Shown: piece by piece, positions 36,001 to 42,783 of the stretch
Numbering within the stretch: the first letter of the stretch is position 1
Layout: each line of letters opens with the position of its first letter
DNA from: UBA668 sp041394605
GTDB lineage: Bacteria; Actinomycetota; Acidimicrobiia; Acidimicrobiales; Ilumatobacteraceae
DNA length: 64,000 nt
Direction of reading: 5' to 3'
Assembly (NCBI GenBank): GCA_041394605.1
Contig: JAWKHX010000005.1
Location: 376,061 to 440,060, forward strand
Notes under the pieces: generated by a model
Database searches by the model: none
What the model saw: only the letters and a program-made list of their open reading frames with translations
Told to the model about the DNA's origin: nothing
Made by a program: the position numbers and the translations under genes

Positions 36001-36548
36001 ACCTGAACCAGATCGAGACCCTGCCCGGCATGGCCGGCCTGACGGCGGCGCCCTCGGTGAACGGCCCGCGGGTGCCGTTCAACTCCACCGCGGCCCGCCG
36101 TGACTGGGAGCGCCGCAAGCGCGCGGCGGAAGCGAACGGCATGCTGCCGCAGGTGATCGGTGTGGAGCTGATCAACACGATGGAGGACCTCCAGGCCACC
36201 GAGCGCGAGCTGACCCGGATGCGTGCCCTGCGGGAGTACCGGTCGTCGGACCGGGCGGAGGCCGCCCGCCTCAACGCGCTGGTGGAGGAGTTGCGGATCC
36301 GCATGGGGTGGTTGAGCGGGAGCCAGTACCTCGGCCCGCATTGGCGGTCGATGCAGCAGCAACTGTGGGACGCCGTGCACCGGTTGGAGGAACTGCAGCG
36401 CGCGTGGGTGGCTGCCGGCCGGCCCGACGACGACGGGTGGGCGGCACGGATCGCCGACATGGAGGAACGCGCCGACGGCCTGCGCGACCGGCAGGGGGAA
36501 CTCCGCAGCGAGCTGGATCGCCTCAGGCCGCAGCCTGCGGCACGGTGA
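30090..36548 (+). CDS. Giant two-TM protein of unknown function (2152 aa)
   Basis: Residues 44-53 contain four cysteines spaced C-x2-C-x2-C-x2-C (CSECEKCPQC), a likely metal cluster. After a helical region comes TM1 (about 263-287), a Ser/Thr linker, a beta-rich domain with paired Cys (about 330-620), a Gly/Thr linker, TM2 (about 670-692) and RRRR. About 1450 residues of mainly helical, charged, coiled-coil-like sequence follow, with a His-rich patch EAYHHGHES. Positive charges after TM2 suggest N-in, loop-out, C-in topology. I recognise no family. It is co-transcribed with the 438-aa membrane protein and overlaps the convergent histidine kinase gene by 26 bases. It may scaffold an envelope complex. 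Confidence 0.85.
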   Translation: MPAAPAPPAPKVDLPPGVLQPKAQPLIDAAMKSGEAMANQVEVCSECEKCPQCAQLHWEQIQVGEASSYLGAQTEKFWKDLQKSFQDGAEAYDRAIRRPAWDRWIGASFWYQSASALVNSMAADNPWVFSGVGLDPSKISFTPHPGWIEVPLGTGTRCWVADESLIGLAHQAASAAATYEAYMAAVADLNAACNELSNAEAAYKVAEATYDAKMQQLRDWFDAEGSKFVDTLNDLRARSRRLDAALAACRTKCQQDVAKESANILVAVLSGLGVVGVTLGSLLVAIGQPFDSGSNTAIASSASTAASTTAAPTSSSSASTSSTSTVAAVEVPDIAPDDVMIDMFMRGMHGVTAFPGVDFAPFLGEGEQTKFALTPAEPLFRTSFYSETLDELGMFPGVLGPPINVTGTAVTSLDFVTPRADPVNDIFNRYGTTGETLWAPFVPSGTLPGMTAFTLQMDGNVADPSFCDGREFQFAFNIFDPAYGEPFAALPQYPADYYDGGNYFAWFGMRDCQLGGGFSQGSTLTPTDVTGGAFLSTDGTGSTLTFFLPTPPSGPDASVYMILFEYPGTTFQPDNTRFQSVPDILGPATSLSTAIVTSDCNFTLAPQSPPTTATSATTPATTATPPSVTSGGGGTPSGGSGTDGTGTGTATGTGTGAGTGTAVAADPDETRPGVVTGGVASAALGGTALAAASGVQRRRRTTPARPGSSTPAGSAPPPGGTDAAPPPGSPSAPTGPTGPETTLPGAKELADTQARRAEAERAANEQAVTNARTEMQEAERAYHSAVASRAAREGAEANEGWFEELTDWYSNRNKTEAALLQRAFETEERALRAYRAAVSRYVTARLLLTASQERANELSRIASEVNENAVGASNFESIERVITLPESSRERISTLANARARMRTARIFHEAIALATTRINPGSGTESTLVKQLDYLASGIKDTRRQREYQYNESQAHYDTREWFRDTERDLRVETAVTLAEQGTVLDPRDGTVLRGEALRARFAADRIQWMADFLDQASWRRNDPRTARASELRRHLKEAYATLDYLGHGTVPMREFFSAAALTIRRRQDEVNTWFIKDYLGLPTQSTGTWWDTIKVGWNVKLGTSGRVAGFGEQNIDVVRQRIYTMNLQADHAVDALKTAAETPDPDDLPENVRDLLETYGYIEVREDGTSVYVIPTADSLAQRVTSIDRPGASWLDVVSVQNAGEILVSVALPELASARVAAIATRLGVSVRAVRAATILTDQVAGLATDVAFNYAHSEPGKFNLASSALESLAMSWVGTLSRMGSDLVVGAVGNRTLGRLITDDATRKQVIGTISELMGVPVDTVQQIAFNAAKGQTVTSDDVLAALLGSAMNAAGARVGKRGAESIEHALSLLPRDLRERSIVLAPNDGLRHAIETDARLNERAERRFDSVVGDGALDRGTGSRIFEALRLGDLTWSELQRVYTIRGSEMDTVMDQVRLDRDRFVRSVVSAARVLATDMINRHYDTETAAATTAERRSELASERQAELAKIADLQFETRLNGSFASKAMEVAGESRAALLDRLRGDEATMRRAGGEDGLASLSDDQLRDLAFAKLESEYLDAFGKAGDVIQPGSAGATSDVDRSWASEWLRRAAKAIVQAEMTRARMDTELGPTTASAFDVNEYNNVMSRIKSVILHRSEFAGLPATTVTIRRPDGSTADVSLNHADTVEANSLAAAMLHMSSERRDRFQSNMLGSARGAARDRLTAMFTHARDELASSDSLLTRYTQEEAARSGTSADDPDTQLRARDRLYGERMMELDRIGLAIDRAPEGSRERAELMATWERLMNTALRDGIETYSDMANLDIIVSRMQSTKKPDGSKYSPEELMRLPEFRLGEGGLLSHVTEQQVRSMLNDQVLMIMHHVEAYHHGHESAAKATRSLAKYAERALLALSLLGQFHPENPGSYKDLFAATRALLRDKDNPQALLRTLGSLGPGRGDPHQSLRWYLNQIETLPGMAGLTAAPSVNGPRVPFNSTAARRDWERRKRAAEANGMLPQVIGVELINTMEDLQATERELTRMRALREYRSSDRAEAARLNALVEELRIRMGWLSGSQYLGPHWRSMQQQLWDAVHRLEELQRAWVAAGRPDDDGWAARIADMEERADGLRDRQGELRSELDRLRPQPAAR

Positions 36549-37641
36549 GCGTGAACGTGGCGCCCAACCCGGGGCCCGGCGACGCTGCTGTGAGGTCGCC
36601 GCCGTGGGCGCGGGCGATGGCCCGCCCGATGGTGAGGCCGATGCCCGTGCCACCCGCGTGACCCTGCGGGTCGGCGCGGTAGAACCGCTCGAACACGTGG
36701 GCCAGCTGGTCCGATCGCAGGCCGCGCCCGGTGTCCGTGACGGCGACCTGGCAGGTGCCGCCGGTGCGCCTGGTGGCGACCGTGACCTCGCCACCCCGCG
36801 GCGTGTAGGCGATGGCGTTGGTGAGCAGGTTGGTGATGACCTGCACGATGCGGTCGTGATCCACCACCACGGGTGTTGCGCCATCGGATGCCACCAGGAG
36901 GGTGATGCCGGCAGCGGCCGCCCGCGGGCGCAGCCGGTCCACCGTGGTGGCGGCCAACTCGCCGAGATCGGCGGCTTCGGGGTGAAGGTCCAGCCGGCCC
37001 TCCTCGGCGCGCGACACGGCGGCGAGATCCTGCGACAGGCGCTGCAGGCGGCCGAGCTCCGCGGTTGCGGTGGTGGCCAGTTCGTCGGCGGTGAACAGCC
37101 CGTCGCCGTACCCCTCCACCACCCCGCCCAATGTGGTGAGCGGGGTACGCATCTCGTGGGCGACGTCGTTGATCAGCGCGGCGCGGCGCTGCTCGGTTTC
37201 CGCCAGCGTGGTGGCCAGCCGGTTCACGTCGCCGGCCAGTGCGGCCAACTCGCGCTCGCGGGGTGGGTCCACCGTGGCCGCGTAGTCGCCCGCCGCCAAC
37301 CGCTGCGTGGCCGTCTGCAGGTCGGTGAGATGGCGAACCTCGCGGCGGCTCATCCACAGTGCCGCGACGGCGGCGACGACGATGGCCGCGGCGACGGCGA
37401 TCGCCGTGGCCCAGTTGACCGCGGAGATCACGGCCTCGCGCTGGTCGGCCGTCGCCTGGGCCCCCATGCCCTGGCCGCCTTGACCGCCCATGCCACCCGG
37501 CCCGCCCATGCCGTTCATGCCGTTCATCCGGTCGTCGAACAGGCGGGGCACCATCACCCGAACGAGCACGGCGAAGACCGCGGCGCCGACGACGGCGACG
37601 GCCAGGTACGACCACAGCAGGCGGGACCGCACCGACCTCAC
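36523..37641 (-). CDS. Sensor histidine kinase with Met/Gly-rich outside loop (372 aa)
   Basis: TM1 (about 10-32) and TM2 (about 76-96) flank a 43-residue outside loop rich in Met, Gly and Gln (MNGMNGMGGPGGMGG within 39-53), reminiscent of copper-binding Met motifs. HAMP, then the H-box NDVAHEMRTPL (His162), N-box NLLTNAIAYTP, G1 DTGRGL and G2 GGTGIGLTIG are complete. The start overlaps the response-regulator stop (ATGA). Its 3' end overlaps the giant gene's 3' end by 26 bases on the other strand. Copper or oxidant sensing is an inference from the loop only. Confidence 0.92.
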   Translation of the reverse strand: MRSVRSRLLWSYLAVAVVGAAVFAVLVRVMVPRLFDDRMNGMNGMGGPGGMGGQGGQGMGAQATADQREAVISAVNWATAIAVAAAIVVAAVAALWMSRREVRHLTDLQTATQRLAAGDYAATVDPPRERELAALAGDVNRLATTLAETEQRRAALINDVAHEMRTPLTTLGGVVEGYGDGLFTADELATTATAELGRLQRLSQDLAAVSRAEEGRLDLHPEAADLGELAATTVDRLRPRAAAAGITLLVASDGATPVVVDHDRIVQVITNLLTNAIAYTPRGGEVTVATRRTGGTCQVAVTDTGRGLRSDQLAHVFERFYRADPQGHAGGTGIGLTIGRAIARAHGGDLTAASPGPGLGATFTLTVPQAAA

Positions 37642-38333
37642 GACGCACCGTCCAGCAGCTTGTAGCCCACACCGCGGACCGTGGCGACGAACCGGGGCGA
37701 CTCGGCGTCGTCACCGAGTGCCTTGCGCACGCTGCGGATGTGCACGTCCACCACTCGCTCGTCGCCGTAGTAGTCGTAGCCCCACACCCGCTCCAGCAGT
37801 TGGCGGCGGGTGAACACCCTGCCGGGGGCGGAGGCCAGCGCCGCCAGCAGGTCGAACTCCAGCGCGCTGAGCGTCACTGGTGTGTCGTCCACCCGTACCT
37901 CTCGGCGATCGGCGTCCACCACGAGGCCGGAGGCCACGGGCTCGTCGTCGGCCGCACCGGTGCCGCGGCCCCTGCGCAGCATGGCCTTCACCCGCAGGGC
38001 CAACTCCCGGGCGCTGAAGGGCTTGGTGACATAGTCGTCGGCGCCCACGGAGAGGCCGATCACCCGGTCCACCTCCTCGGCGCGGGCCGTCAGCATGATC
38101 ACGTACGTGTCGCCGTCGGCGCGGATGCGGCGTAGCACGTCGATCCCGTCGGTGCCGGGCATCATCACGTCCAGCACCACCACATCCGGACGGTGCTCGA
38201 CCACCATCGCCAGCGCCGTGTCGCCGTCGGGCGCCTCCAGCACCTGCAGCCCGTCCGCTTCCAGGTACCGACGGACCACGTCGCGGATGGTGGCCTCGTC
38301 GTCCACCACGAGCACGAGCGGCTGGCGGGTCAT
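37638..38333 (-). CDS. OmpR-family response regulator (231 aa)
   Basis: Receiver with Asp11/Asp12 acidic pocket, phosphoacceptor Asp55 (VVVLDVMMPG) and Lys104 (VTKPFS). The winged-helix DNA-binding domain has FTRRQLLERVWGYDYYGDERVVDVHI and RGVGYKL. It is coupled to the histidine kinase by ATGA. OmpR-type regulators bind direct repeats at about 11-bp spacing; such repeats lie 470 bases upstream at 38801-38840, before the small secreted-protein gene with which it is probably co-transcribed. Confidence 0.95.
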   Translation of the reverse strand: MTRQPLVLVVDDEATIRDVVRRYLEADGLQVLEAPDGDTALAMVVEHRPDVVVLDVMMPGTDGIDVLRRIRADGDTYVIMLTARAEEVDRVIGLSVGADDYVTKPFSARELALRVKAMLRRGRGTGAADDEPVASGLVVDADRREVRVDDTPVTLSALEFDLLAALASAPGRVFTRRQLLERVWGYDYYGDERVVDVHIRSVRKALGDDAESPRFVATVRGVGYKLLDGAS

Positions 38334-38402
38334 GGTGTCACTCTCGCGCGCCCGAGCCCCGTCCGCTCGGGACGGGGCTCGTCGAGGGGAGCCGAGATGG
38401 GT

Positions 38403-38744
38403 TCACCGGCCGCCCTTGTGCTGCACGCCGGTGCCGTCCATCGGCCGGACCGTGCTGTCGTCGTCGTGGTAGACGCCGGTGCCGTCACGGGCCTGGATCT
38501 GGTCGCCGCTGCCGGTGCCGTCACCGTTGCGGTAGCCCATGCCATCGCCCATCTGGTTCTCGTGCTGGTGCTGGTACATCTCGCCAGTGCCGTCGCACAC
38601 CATGGTGCCGTTGCCCCGGCCACCGCTGCCGTTGCCGTTGCCCTGGCCGTTGCCGGTCCAGGAGTCGGCGGCCACGATCGCCGCCGGGGTGAGGGTGGCA
38701 ACCGCCACGCCGCCGAAGACCAGTGCCTTCTGATACCGCTTCAT
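38403..38744 (-). CDS. Small secreted Gly/Asn/His/Met-rich protein (113 aa)
   Basis: N-terminal signal peptide (MKRYQKALVFGGVAVATLTP... ending near AIVAADS), then a low-complexity mature part with GNGQGNGNGSGGRGNG, YQHQHENQMGDGMGY, repeated DGTG units and VYHDDDS. His, Met and Asp clusters suggest metal binding. ATG 38744 has a GGAAGG ribosome site. It stands first in a likely operon with the response regulator and kinase (69-base gap) and could be a periplasmic accessory or buffer for the sensor. No family recognised. Confidence 0.75.
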   Translation of the reverse strand: MKRYQKALVFGGVAVATLTPAAIVAADSWTGNGQGNGNGSGGRGNGTMVCDGTGEMYQHQHENQMGDGMGYRNGDGTGSGDQIQARDGTGVYHDDDSTVRPMDGTGVQHKGGR

Positions 38745-38757
38745 GATCCTTCCTTTC

Positions 38758-38770
38758 GAGGCTCTGCCTC
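38758..38770 (-). promoter_or_regulatory. 5'-UTR palindrome GAGGC-AGA-GCCTC, copy 1
   Basis: On the minus strand this 13-base inverted repeat stands 13 bases before ATG 38744, directly upstream of the AAGGAAGG ribosome site. The same element (GAGGCnnAGCCTCGnAAGGA) precedes the next upstream gene at 39870-39882. It could be a repressor site or an mRNA hairpin affecting translation. Confidence 0.5.
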
Positions 38771-38800
38771 TTTCGTGCAAGGTCATGATCCGCCCGGGCC

Positions 38801-38840
38801 GTGAAGGGTCCAGGGAAGCGGTCGTGAAGCTTCCGTGAAG
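38801..38840. promoter_or_regulatory. Four direct repeats at 11-12 bp spacing, probable response-regulator site
   Basis: GTGAAG at 38801, GGGAAG at 38813, GTGAAG at 38824 and GTGAAG at 38835 (minus strand CTTCAC/CTTCCC) are spaced 12, 11 and 11 bases. This one-helical-turn repetition is the binding pattern of OmpR/PhoB-family regulators. It lies 57-96 bases upstream of the small secreted-protein gene of the two-component operon, so autoregulation is likely. Confidence 0.6.
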
Positions 38841-38844
38841 CAGG

Positions 38845-39852
38845 TCAGGCAGGCGGCTCCACCGTCAGGCTGGGCTCGTTGGGGTACACGATGTGCAGGC
38901 TGAACGTCATCGTGCAGTCTCCCACCACACCGTCCGGCGGCAGGCCCATCGCGGCCCGGAAGGCCTCGGCAGTGCCGGTCACGGTGGCCTGCATGCCAGC
39001 CACCCAGCTGCTGGTCTCGTCGGTCCACACCGTCAGCACCTCGGGGGCCATGCCGGCGGGCAGGCCGAGCATGTCCTCCCAGCCGGCGGGGAAGGCCCGC
39101 ACGTCGTACACCAGCACGGCCATGCCGTCGATGTAGTCGGGCACACCACCCGTCGGCGGTGTGCCGAAGTCCTCGCTCCACATCTGGTGGGTTCCCGGGC
39201 AGCTGGCCAGCATGTCGCGCACCAGGTAGTCGTCGGCCGTGGTCACGGTGTACGTGCCGCTGCCGTCGTCGAACCACACCTGGTCACCGATCATGGTCAG
39301 CCGCATGGTCATGTGCTGGCCGCCGTACTCGACGGTGGTGTTGCACTCGGCGCGGTCCGGAGCCACGAACTGGCCCTGCAGATGCATGGTCATCGCGTCG
39401 GTGCCCCAGTCCACGCTGAGGTCTTCGGAGAACGCGAACGAGTCCAGCACGTCCACCGGTCCGAGCAGGGTGCCCTGGCCCGGCAGGGTCAGGTCGGTGC
39501 CGTCCAGTGGCGTGGTCTGCGGGAGTGTCAGCGTCACGGGTGGGTTGGTGAGTGTGGGGCCGCCGGTGTTGCGGTCGTCCTGGCTGGTGAGCGACACCAC
39601 CAGCGCCGCCGCAGCGCCCAGTACCGCCAGCGTGGCCACGACGGCCACCACCAGCACCCAGGCGTTGCTCTTGGGCGGGGGAGGCCCGGCCGCACCTCCG
39701 GGGCTGGGCCGCCACCCGTACCCCGGCGGTGGGGTGCCGTACGGTGGCGGGACGTTGGACGGGGCGCCGTAGGGCGGCGGAGAGCTGGGTGCGCCCCAGG
39801 GCGCGCCAGCAGGCGCGCTGGGCGACGACGACCAGCCGTGCGTGGTGGACAT
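38845..39852 (-). CDS. Membrane-anchored protein with LppX/LprG-like outside domain (335 aa)
   Basis: About 65 N-terminal cytosolic residues are Pro/Gly/Tyr rich (PPPYGAPSNVPPPYG), followed by one TM (about 65-88), a Thr/Pro linker and an outside domain (about 125-335) with DSFAFSEDLSVDWG, AECNTTVEYGG and QVWFDDGSGTY. The antiparallel-sheet pattern resembles LppX/LprAFG-type lipid-binding domains, but I am not certain. ATG 39852 has a strong GGAGG site. It shares a palindrome in its leader with the downstream secreted-protein gene, suggesting common control. Confidence 0.65.
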   Translation of the reverse strand: MSTTHGWSSSPSAPAGAPWGAPSSPPPYGAPSNVPPPYGTPPPGYGWRPSPGGAAGPPPPKSNAWVLVVAVVATLAVLGAAAALVVSLTSQDDRNTGGPTLTNPPVTLTLPQTTPLDGTDLTLPGQGTLLGPVDVLDSFAFSEDLSVDWGTDAMTMHLQGQFVAPDRAECNTTVEYGGQHMTMRLTMIGDQVWFDDGSGTYTVTTADDYLVRDMLASCPGTHQMWSEDFGTPPTGGVPDYIDGMAVLVYDVRAFPAGWEDMLGLPAGMAPEVLTVWTDETSSWVAGMQATVTGTAEAFRAAMGLPPDGVVGDCTMTFSLHIVYPNEPSLTVEPPA

Positions 39853-39869
39853 GACGACCACCTCCTTGC

Positions 39870-39882
39870 GAGGCTGAGCCTC
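39870..39882 (-). promoter_or_regulatory. 5'-UTR palindrome GAGGC-TCA-GCCTC, copy 2
   Basis: On the minus strand it lies 17 bases before ATG 39852 and just upstream of GCAAGGAGG. It matches the element at 38758-38770 in both arms and the following CG-AAGGA context. The two genes concerned are neighbours on the same strand. Confidence 0.5.
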
Positions 39883-39954
39883 AACTGCATCATCCGCCTG
39901 CGGCTGCCGTGCCGTCAGGGGCCAAGGTCCGGCCGGAGGGGTTAGGGTTCCGGC

Positions 39955-40470
39955 ATGGCCACCCTCGTGCTCACCGCGCTCGGCGACGACCGACCCGGCC
40001 TGGTCGAGGCCCTGTCCCGCCTGATCTCCGAGCACGGCGGCAGCTGGAGCCGCAGCGAGATGGCCCGCCTCGGGGGCAAGTTCGCGGGGATCGTGGAGGC
40101 CGTGGTGCCGGACGACCGCGTGGATGCCCTGCGCGGCGGTCTGGACGCGCTGGCCGCTGGCGGCGTGCTCCACACCACGTTGGATGTCGCCGGTGCCGCC
40201 GACGTGCCGGCCGGTCGGCGGGTCACCGTGGCGCTCGTCGGCACCGACCAGCCCGGCCTGGTGCTCGCCGTGTCCGCCGCGCTCGCCGCCGTGGGCGCGA
40301 GCATCGAGGAGCTGGCCACCCGGGTCAGCGAGGCCCCGATGGCGGGCGGCCAGATGTTCGAGGGGGACGCCGTGGTCGTGCTGCCCGCAGGCGTCGCCGA
40401 GGACGACGTGCGCGACCAGTTGGAGGCGCTGGCCACCCACCTGATGGTGGACATCGTGCTGGACGCCTGA
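39955..40470 (+). CDS. Tandem ACT-domain protein, GcvR-like (171 aa)
   Basis: Two ACT domains: residues 1-80 (LVLTALGDDRPGLVEALS) and 88-168 (VTVALVGTDQPGLVLAVSAALA), each with the D-x-P-G-L ligand-binding turn. This is the architecture of glycine-cleavage regulator GcvR-like proteins, which bind amino acids. No DNA-binding domain. It is followed after 37 bases by a metallo-beta-lactamase-fold gene. Exact ligand unknown. Confidence 0.85.
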   Translation: MATLVLTALGDDRPGLVEALSRLISEHGGSWSRSEMARLGGKFAGIVEAVVPDDRVDALRGGLDALAAGGVLHTTLDVAGAADVPAGRRVTVALVGTDQPGLVLAVSAALAAVGASIEELATRVSEAPMAGGQMFEGDAVVVLPAGVAEDDVRDQLEALATHLMVDIVLDA

Positions 40471-40507
40471 CGGCGCACCGGAGCAGCAGACGGGAAGGAG
40501 CCCCGGC

Positions 40508-41398
40508 ATGAGTGAGGAGACCCTGCGCTGGACCATCGGCGCCGTGCGCATGACGGCGCTGGTGGAGGCGGAGACGGCGGGCATCCCGCCCCAGTTCTTC
40601 TTCCCCGACATCACCCCGGACGACATCCGTGGCGTCGGCTGGCTGGGCGACGACCGCGGAGTGGCCGACGCCGACAACGCCACCATGGCCATGCGCGTGC
40701 AGGCGTTCGTGTTGGAGGTCGGCGGTCGCACCGTGCTGGTGGACCCCTGCGTCGGCAACGGCAAGCGGCGCAACCTGCCCTTCTGGAACGACCTGTCCAC
40801 CCCCTGGCTGGAGCGCTTCCACGCCGCCGGGTTCACCGAGGACGGGATCGACCTGGTGGTGCACACCCATCTCCACGAGGACCACCTGGGCTGGGACACC
40901 CGCCTCGTCGACGGCGAGTGGGTGCCGACGTTCGCCGCCGCCCGCCATCTCTACGTGGCCGCCGAACTGGACTGGGCCGCCGCGCCGGAGCAGCAGGCGC
41001 GGGAGGGCTCCTACCTGGACTCGATCGAGCCGGTGCTGCGGGCCGGCCTGGCCGACATCGTGGCGCCCGACGCCGACCTCGGCGGTGGGCTGCGCCTGCT
41101 GTCCACGCCCGGCCACACGCCGGGCCATGTGTCGCTGGAGGTCACCACCGGCGCGGAGCGGTTCGTGGTCTCCGGCGACCTGATGCACCACCAGTTGCAG
41201 GCCGCCAACTCGTCGCTGGCGGAAGTCGGCGACACGGACGCGCCGCGGGCGCGCGAGACCCGCCGGGCGTTCATGGACGACTGCTGCGGCACGGGCGCGC
41301 TGGTTGCCGGGACGCACTTCCCGGTGGCGCCGGTCGGCCGGTTCGAGGCGGACGGCCCGGCCGCGTGGCGGTTCCGCAGCGTCGCCGCGGACGCGTAG
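40508..41398 (+). CDS. Metallo-beta-lactamase-fold hydrolase (296 aa)
   Basis: The metal motif THLHEDHLGWD (His121, His123, Asp125, His126) is followed by GHTPGHVSLEV and SGDLMHH and ends with AGTHFPVAPVGRF, giving a dinuclear zinc site. It lacks a signal peptide, so it is cytosolic, and resembles lactonase or quorum-quenching-type and uncharacterised MBL hydrolases. Substrate cannot be assigned. It ends 5 bases before the convergent peroxidase gene. Confidence 0.9.
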   Translation: MSEETLRWTIGAVRMTALVEAETAGIPPQFFFPDITPDDIRGVGWLGDDRGVADADNATMAMRVQAFVLEVGGRTVLVDPCVGNGKRRNLPFWNDLSTPWLERFHAAGFTEDGIDLVVHTHLHEDHLGWDTRLVDGEWVPTFAAARHLYVAAELDWAAAPEQQAREGSYLDSIEPVLRAGLADIVAPDADLGGGLRLLSTPGHTPGHVSLEVTTGAERFVVSGDLMHHQLQAANSSLAEVGDTDAPRARETRRAFMDDCCGTGALVAGTHFPVAPVGRFEADGPAAWRFRSVAADA

Positions 41399-41403
41399 CG
41401 GGC

Positions 41404-41946
41404 TCAGCCCAGCGCGGCCTCGATCGCGCCGGTCAGCGCCGGGTCGTCGGGCGTGGTGGAGGGGGCGAAGCGGGTGACCACCGCGCCGTCACGGCCGATC
41501 AGGAACTTCTCGAAGTTCCACAGCACGTCGGGGTCCTCGTTGGTGGGGATGCCGAGCCCCTTCAGGCGCTCGCGCATGGCCTCCGGGTCGCCCTCGGCGT
41601 GCGGCTTGGCCGAGGTGAGCTCCGCGTACAGCGGGTGCTGGTCGTCGCCGGCCACGCTGATCTTGGAGAACAGCGGGAAGCTCACCGAGTAGTTCACGTT
41701 GCAGAACTCGGCGATCTCCTCGTTCGTCCCGGGCTCCTGCCCGAGGAAGTTGTTGGCGGGGAAGCCGAGGACCTCGAAGCCCTTGTCCTTGTAGTTGCGG
41801 TAGATCTGCTCCAGCGCCTCGTACTGGGGGGTGAGGCCGCACTTGGAGGCCACGTTCACCACCAGCAGCACCTTGCCGAGGTAGTCGTTCAGGGAGGTGG
41901 AGTCGCCGGTGATGGTGGTGAGGGGGATCTGCTGCAGGTCGCTCAT
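41404..41946 (-). CDS. Glutathione-peroxidase-family thiol peroxidase (180 aa)
   Basis: Thioredoxin-fold peroxidase with peroxidatic Cys36 (NVASKCGLTPQY), Gln70 (FPANNFLGQEPG) and Trp143-Asn144 (WNFEKFL), the GPx tetrad. It uses Cys rather than selenocysteine and likely takes electrons from thioredoxin or mycoredoxin. Cys82 in EFCNVNY may be the resolving residue. ATG 41946 is chosen over GTG 41970. Two copies of a 13-base repeat lie 55-95 bases upstream. Confidence 0.95.
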   Translation of the reverse strand: MSDLQQIPLTTITGDSTSLNDYLGKVLLVVNVASKCGLTPQYEALEQIYRNYKDKGFEVLGFPANNFLGQEPGTNEEIAEFCNVNYSVSFPLFSKISVAGDDQHPLYAELTSAKPHAEGDPEAMRERLKGLGIPTNEDPDVLWNFEKFLIGRDGAVVTRFAPSTTPDDPALTGAIEAALG

Positions 41947-42000
41947 GGCGGGTCCCAACGCCTGCGACACCCGTCACATTCCCGCACACCGCCCGGGCTT

Positions 42001-42041
42001 CTGGGGCTGGATCTCGCCATCCGGCGAACTGGGGCTGGATC
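42001..42041. repeat. 13-base direct repeat upstream of the peroxidase gene
   Basis: CTGGGGCTGGATC occurs at 42001-42013 and again at 42029-42041. It lies between the peroxidase and nitroreductase genes (both minus strand). It could be a two-site operator for the peroxidase gene or a chance duplication. Confidence 0.4.
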
Positions 42042-42079
42042 GTTGCGGGATGTGCGCGAATCCGGACCACAGAACGGCG

Positions 42080-42751
42080 CTACTCGACCGGTGCCTTCCA
42101 CGTGTTGAGGAACGTCACCTCGCTCGCCGGCCGTCGCGGCGCCGGGGTGAACGTGTCGCCGGTGAAGTAGCCGACCGCCAGCAGGCACACCTGGGTGACC
42201 GACGACGGGATGCCCAGCAGCTCGGCGATCTCCGCCTCGTACTCGAGGTGGAAGGTGGTCCAGGCGGAGCCGATGCCGCGGGCACGGGCGGCGAGCTGGA
42301 AGCTCCACACGCCGGGGAGGACCGAGCCGTAGTACGCAGCCGCCTGGCCCTGCGACTGGTCCAACGGGGCGCGGTCCAGCCGCAGCGCCAGCACCAGCGC
42401 CGGCACCTCGTGGAGGTGGTCCACCAGGAAGTTGGCCGAGCTGATGACCCGCTGGCTGCGGTCGTCCAGGCGCAGCTCCGAGTTGGCGGCCAGGTACGGC
42501 CGGCCGACGTCGCCGAAGCGCTTGGCGATCGCCGCCTTCTTCGCCGCGTCGTCGATGATCATCCAGCGGTTGCGCTCCAGGTTGCCGCCCATCGGCGCGT
42601 GGTTGGCGACCTCGATGCACTCCAGCAGCACGTCGTAGGGCACGGGGCGGGTGAGGTCCAGGCGTTGGCGGACCTGCTTGGTGGTGGTCAGCAGGCGGTC
42701 GGTCTCGGCCAGATCGAAGCCGGTGGTCGGGTGCACGGTCATGCGAGTCAT
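42080..42751 (-). CDS. Nitroreductase-family flavoprotein (223 aa)
   Basis: FMN-dependent nitroreductase fold: KQVRQRLDLTRPVPYDVLLE at the start, APMGGNLERNRWMII (NAP-like FMN and nicotinamide contact region), YYGSVLPGVWSFQLAARARGIGSAW (recognised by LPGVWSFQLAARARGIGSAW) and a final LLAVGYFTGD. It reduces nitro-compounds, quinones or flavins with NAD(P)H. ATG 42751 or 42742. It is divergent from an SDR gene, sharing a 32-base intergenic gap. Physiological substrate unknown. Confidence 0.9.
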   Translation of the reverse strand: MTRMTVHPTTGFDLAETDRLLTTTKQVRQRLDLTRPVPYDVLLECIEVANHAPMGGNLERNRWMIIDDAAKKAAIAKRFGDVGRPYLAANSELRLDDRSQRVISSANFLVDHLHEVPALVLALRLDRAPLDQSQGQAAAYYGSVLPGVWSFQLAARARGIGSAWTTFHLEYEAEIAELLGIPSSVTQVCLLAVGYFTGDTFTPAPRRPASEVTFLNTWKAPVE

Positions 42752-42783
42752 TGTTGCCGACGGCGCCGCCCTAGGTTTGCCGC

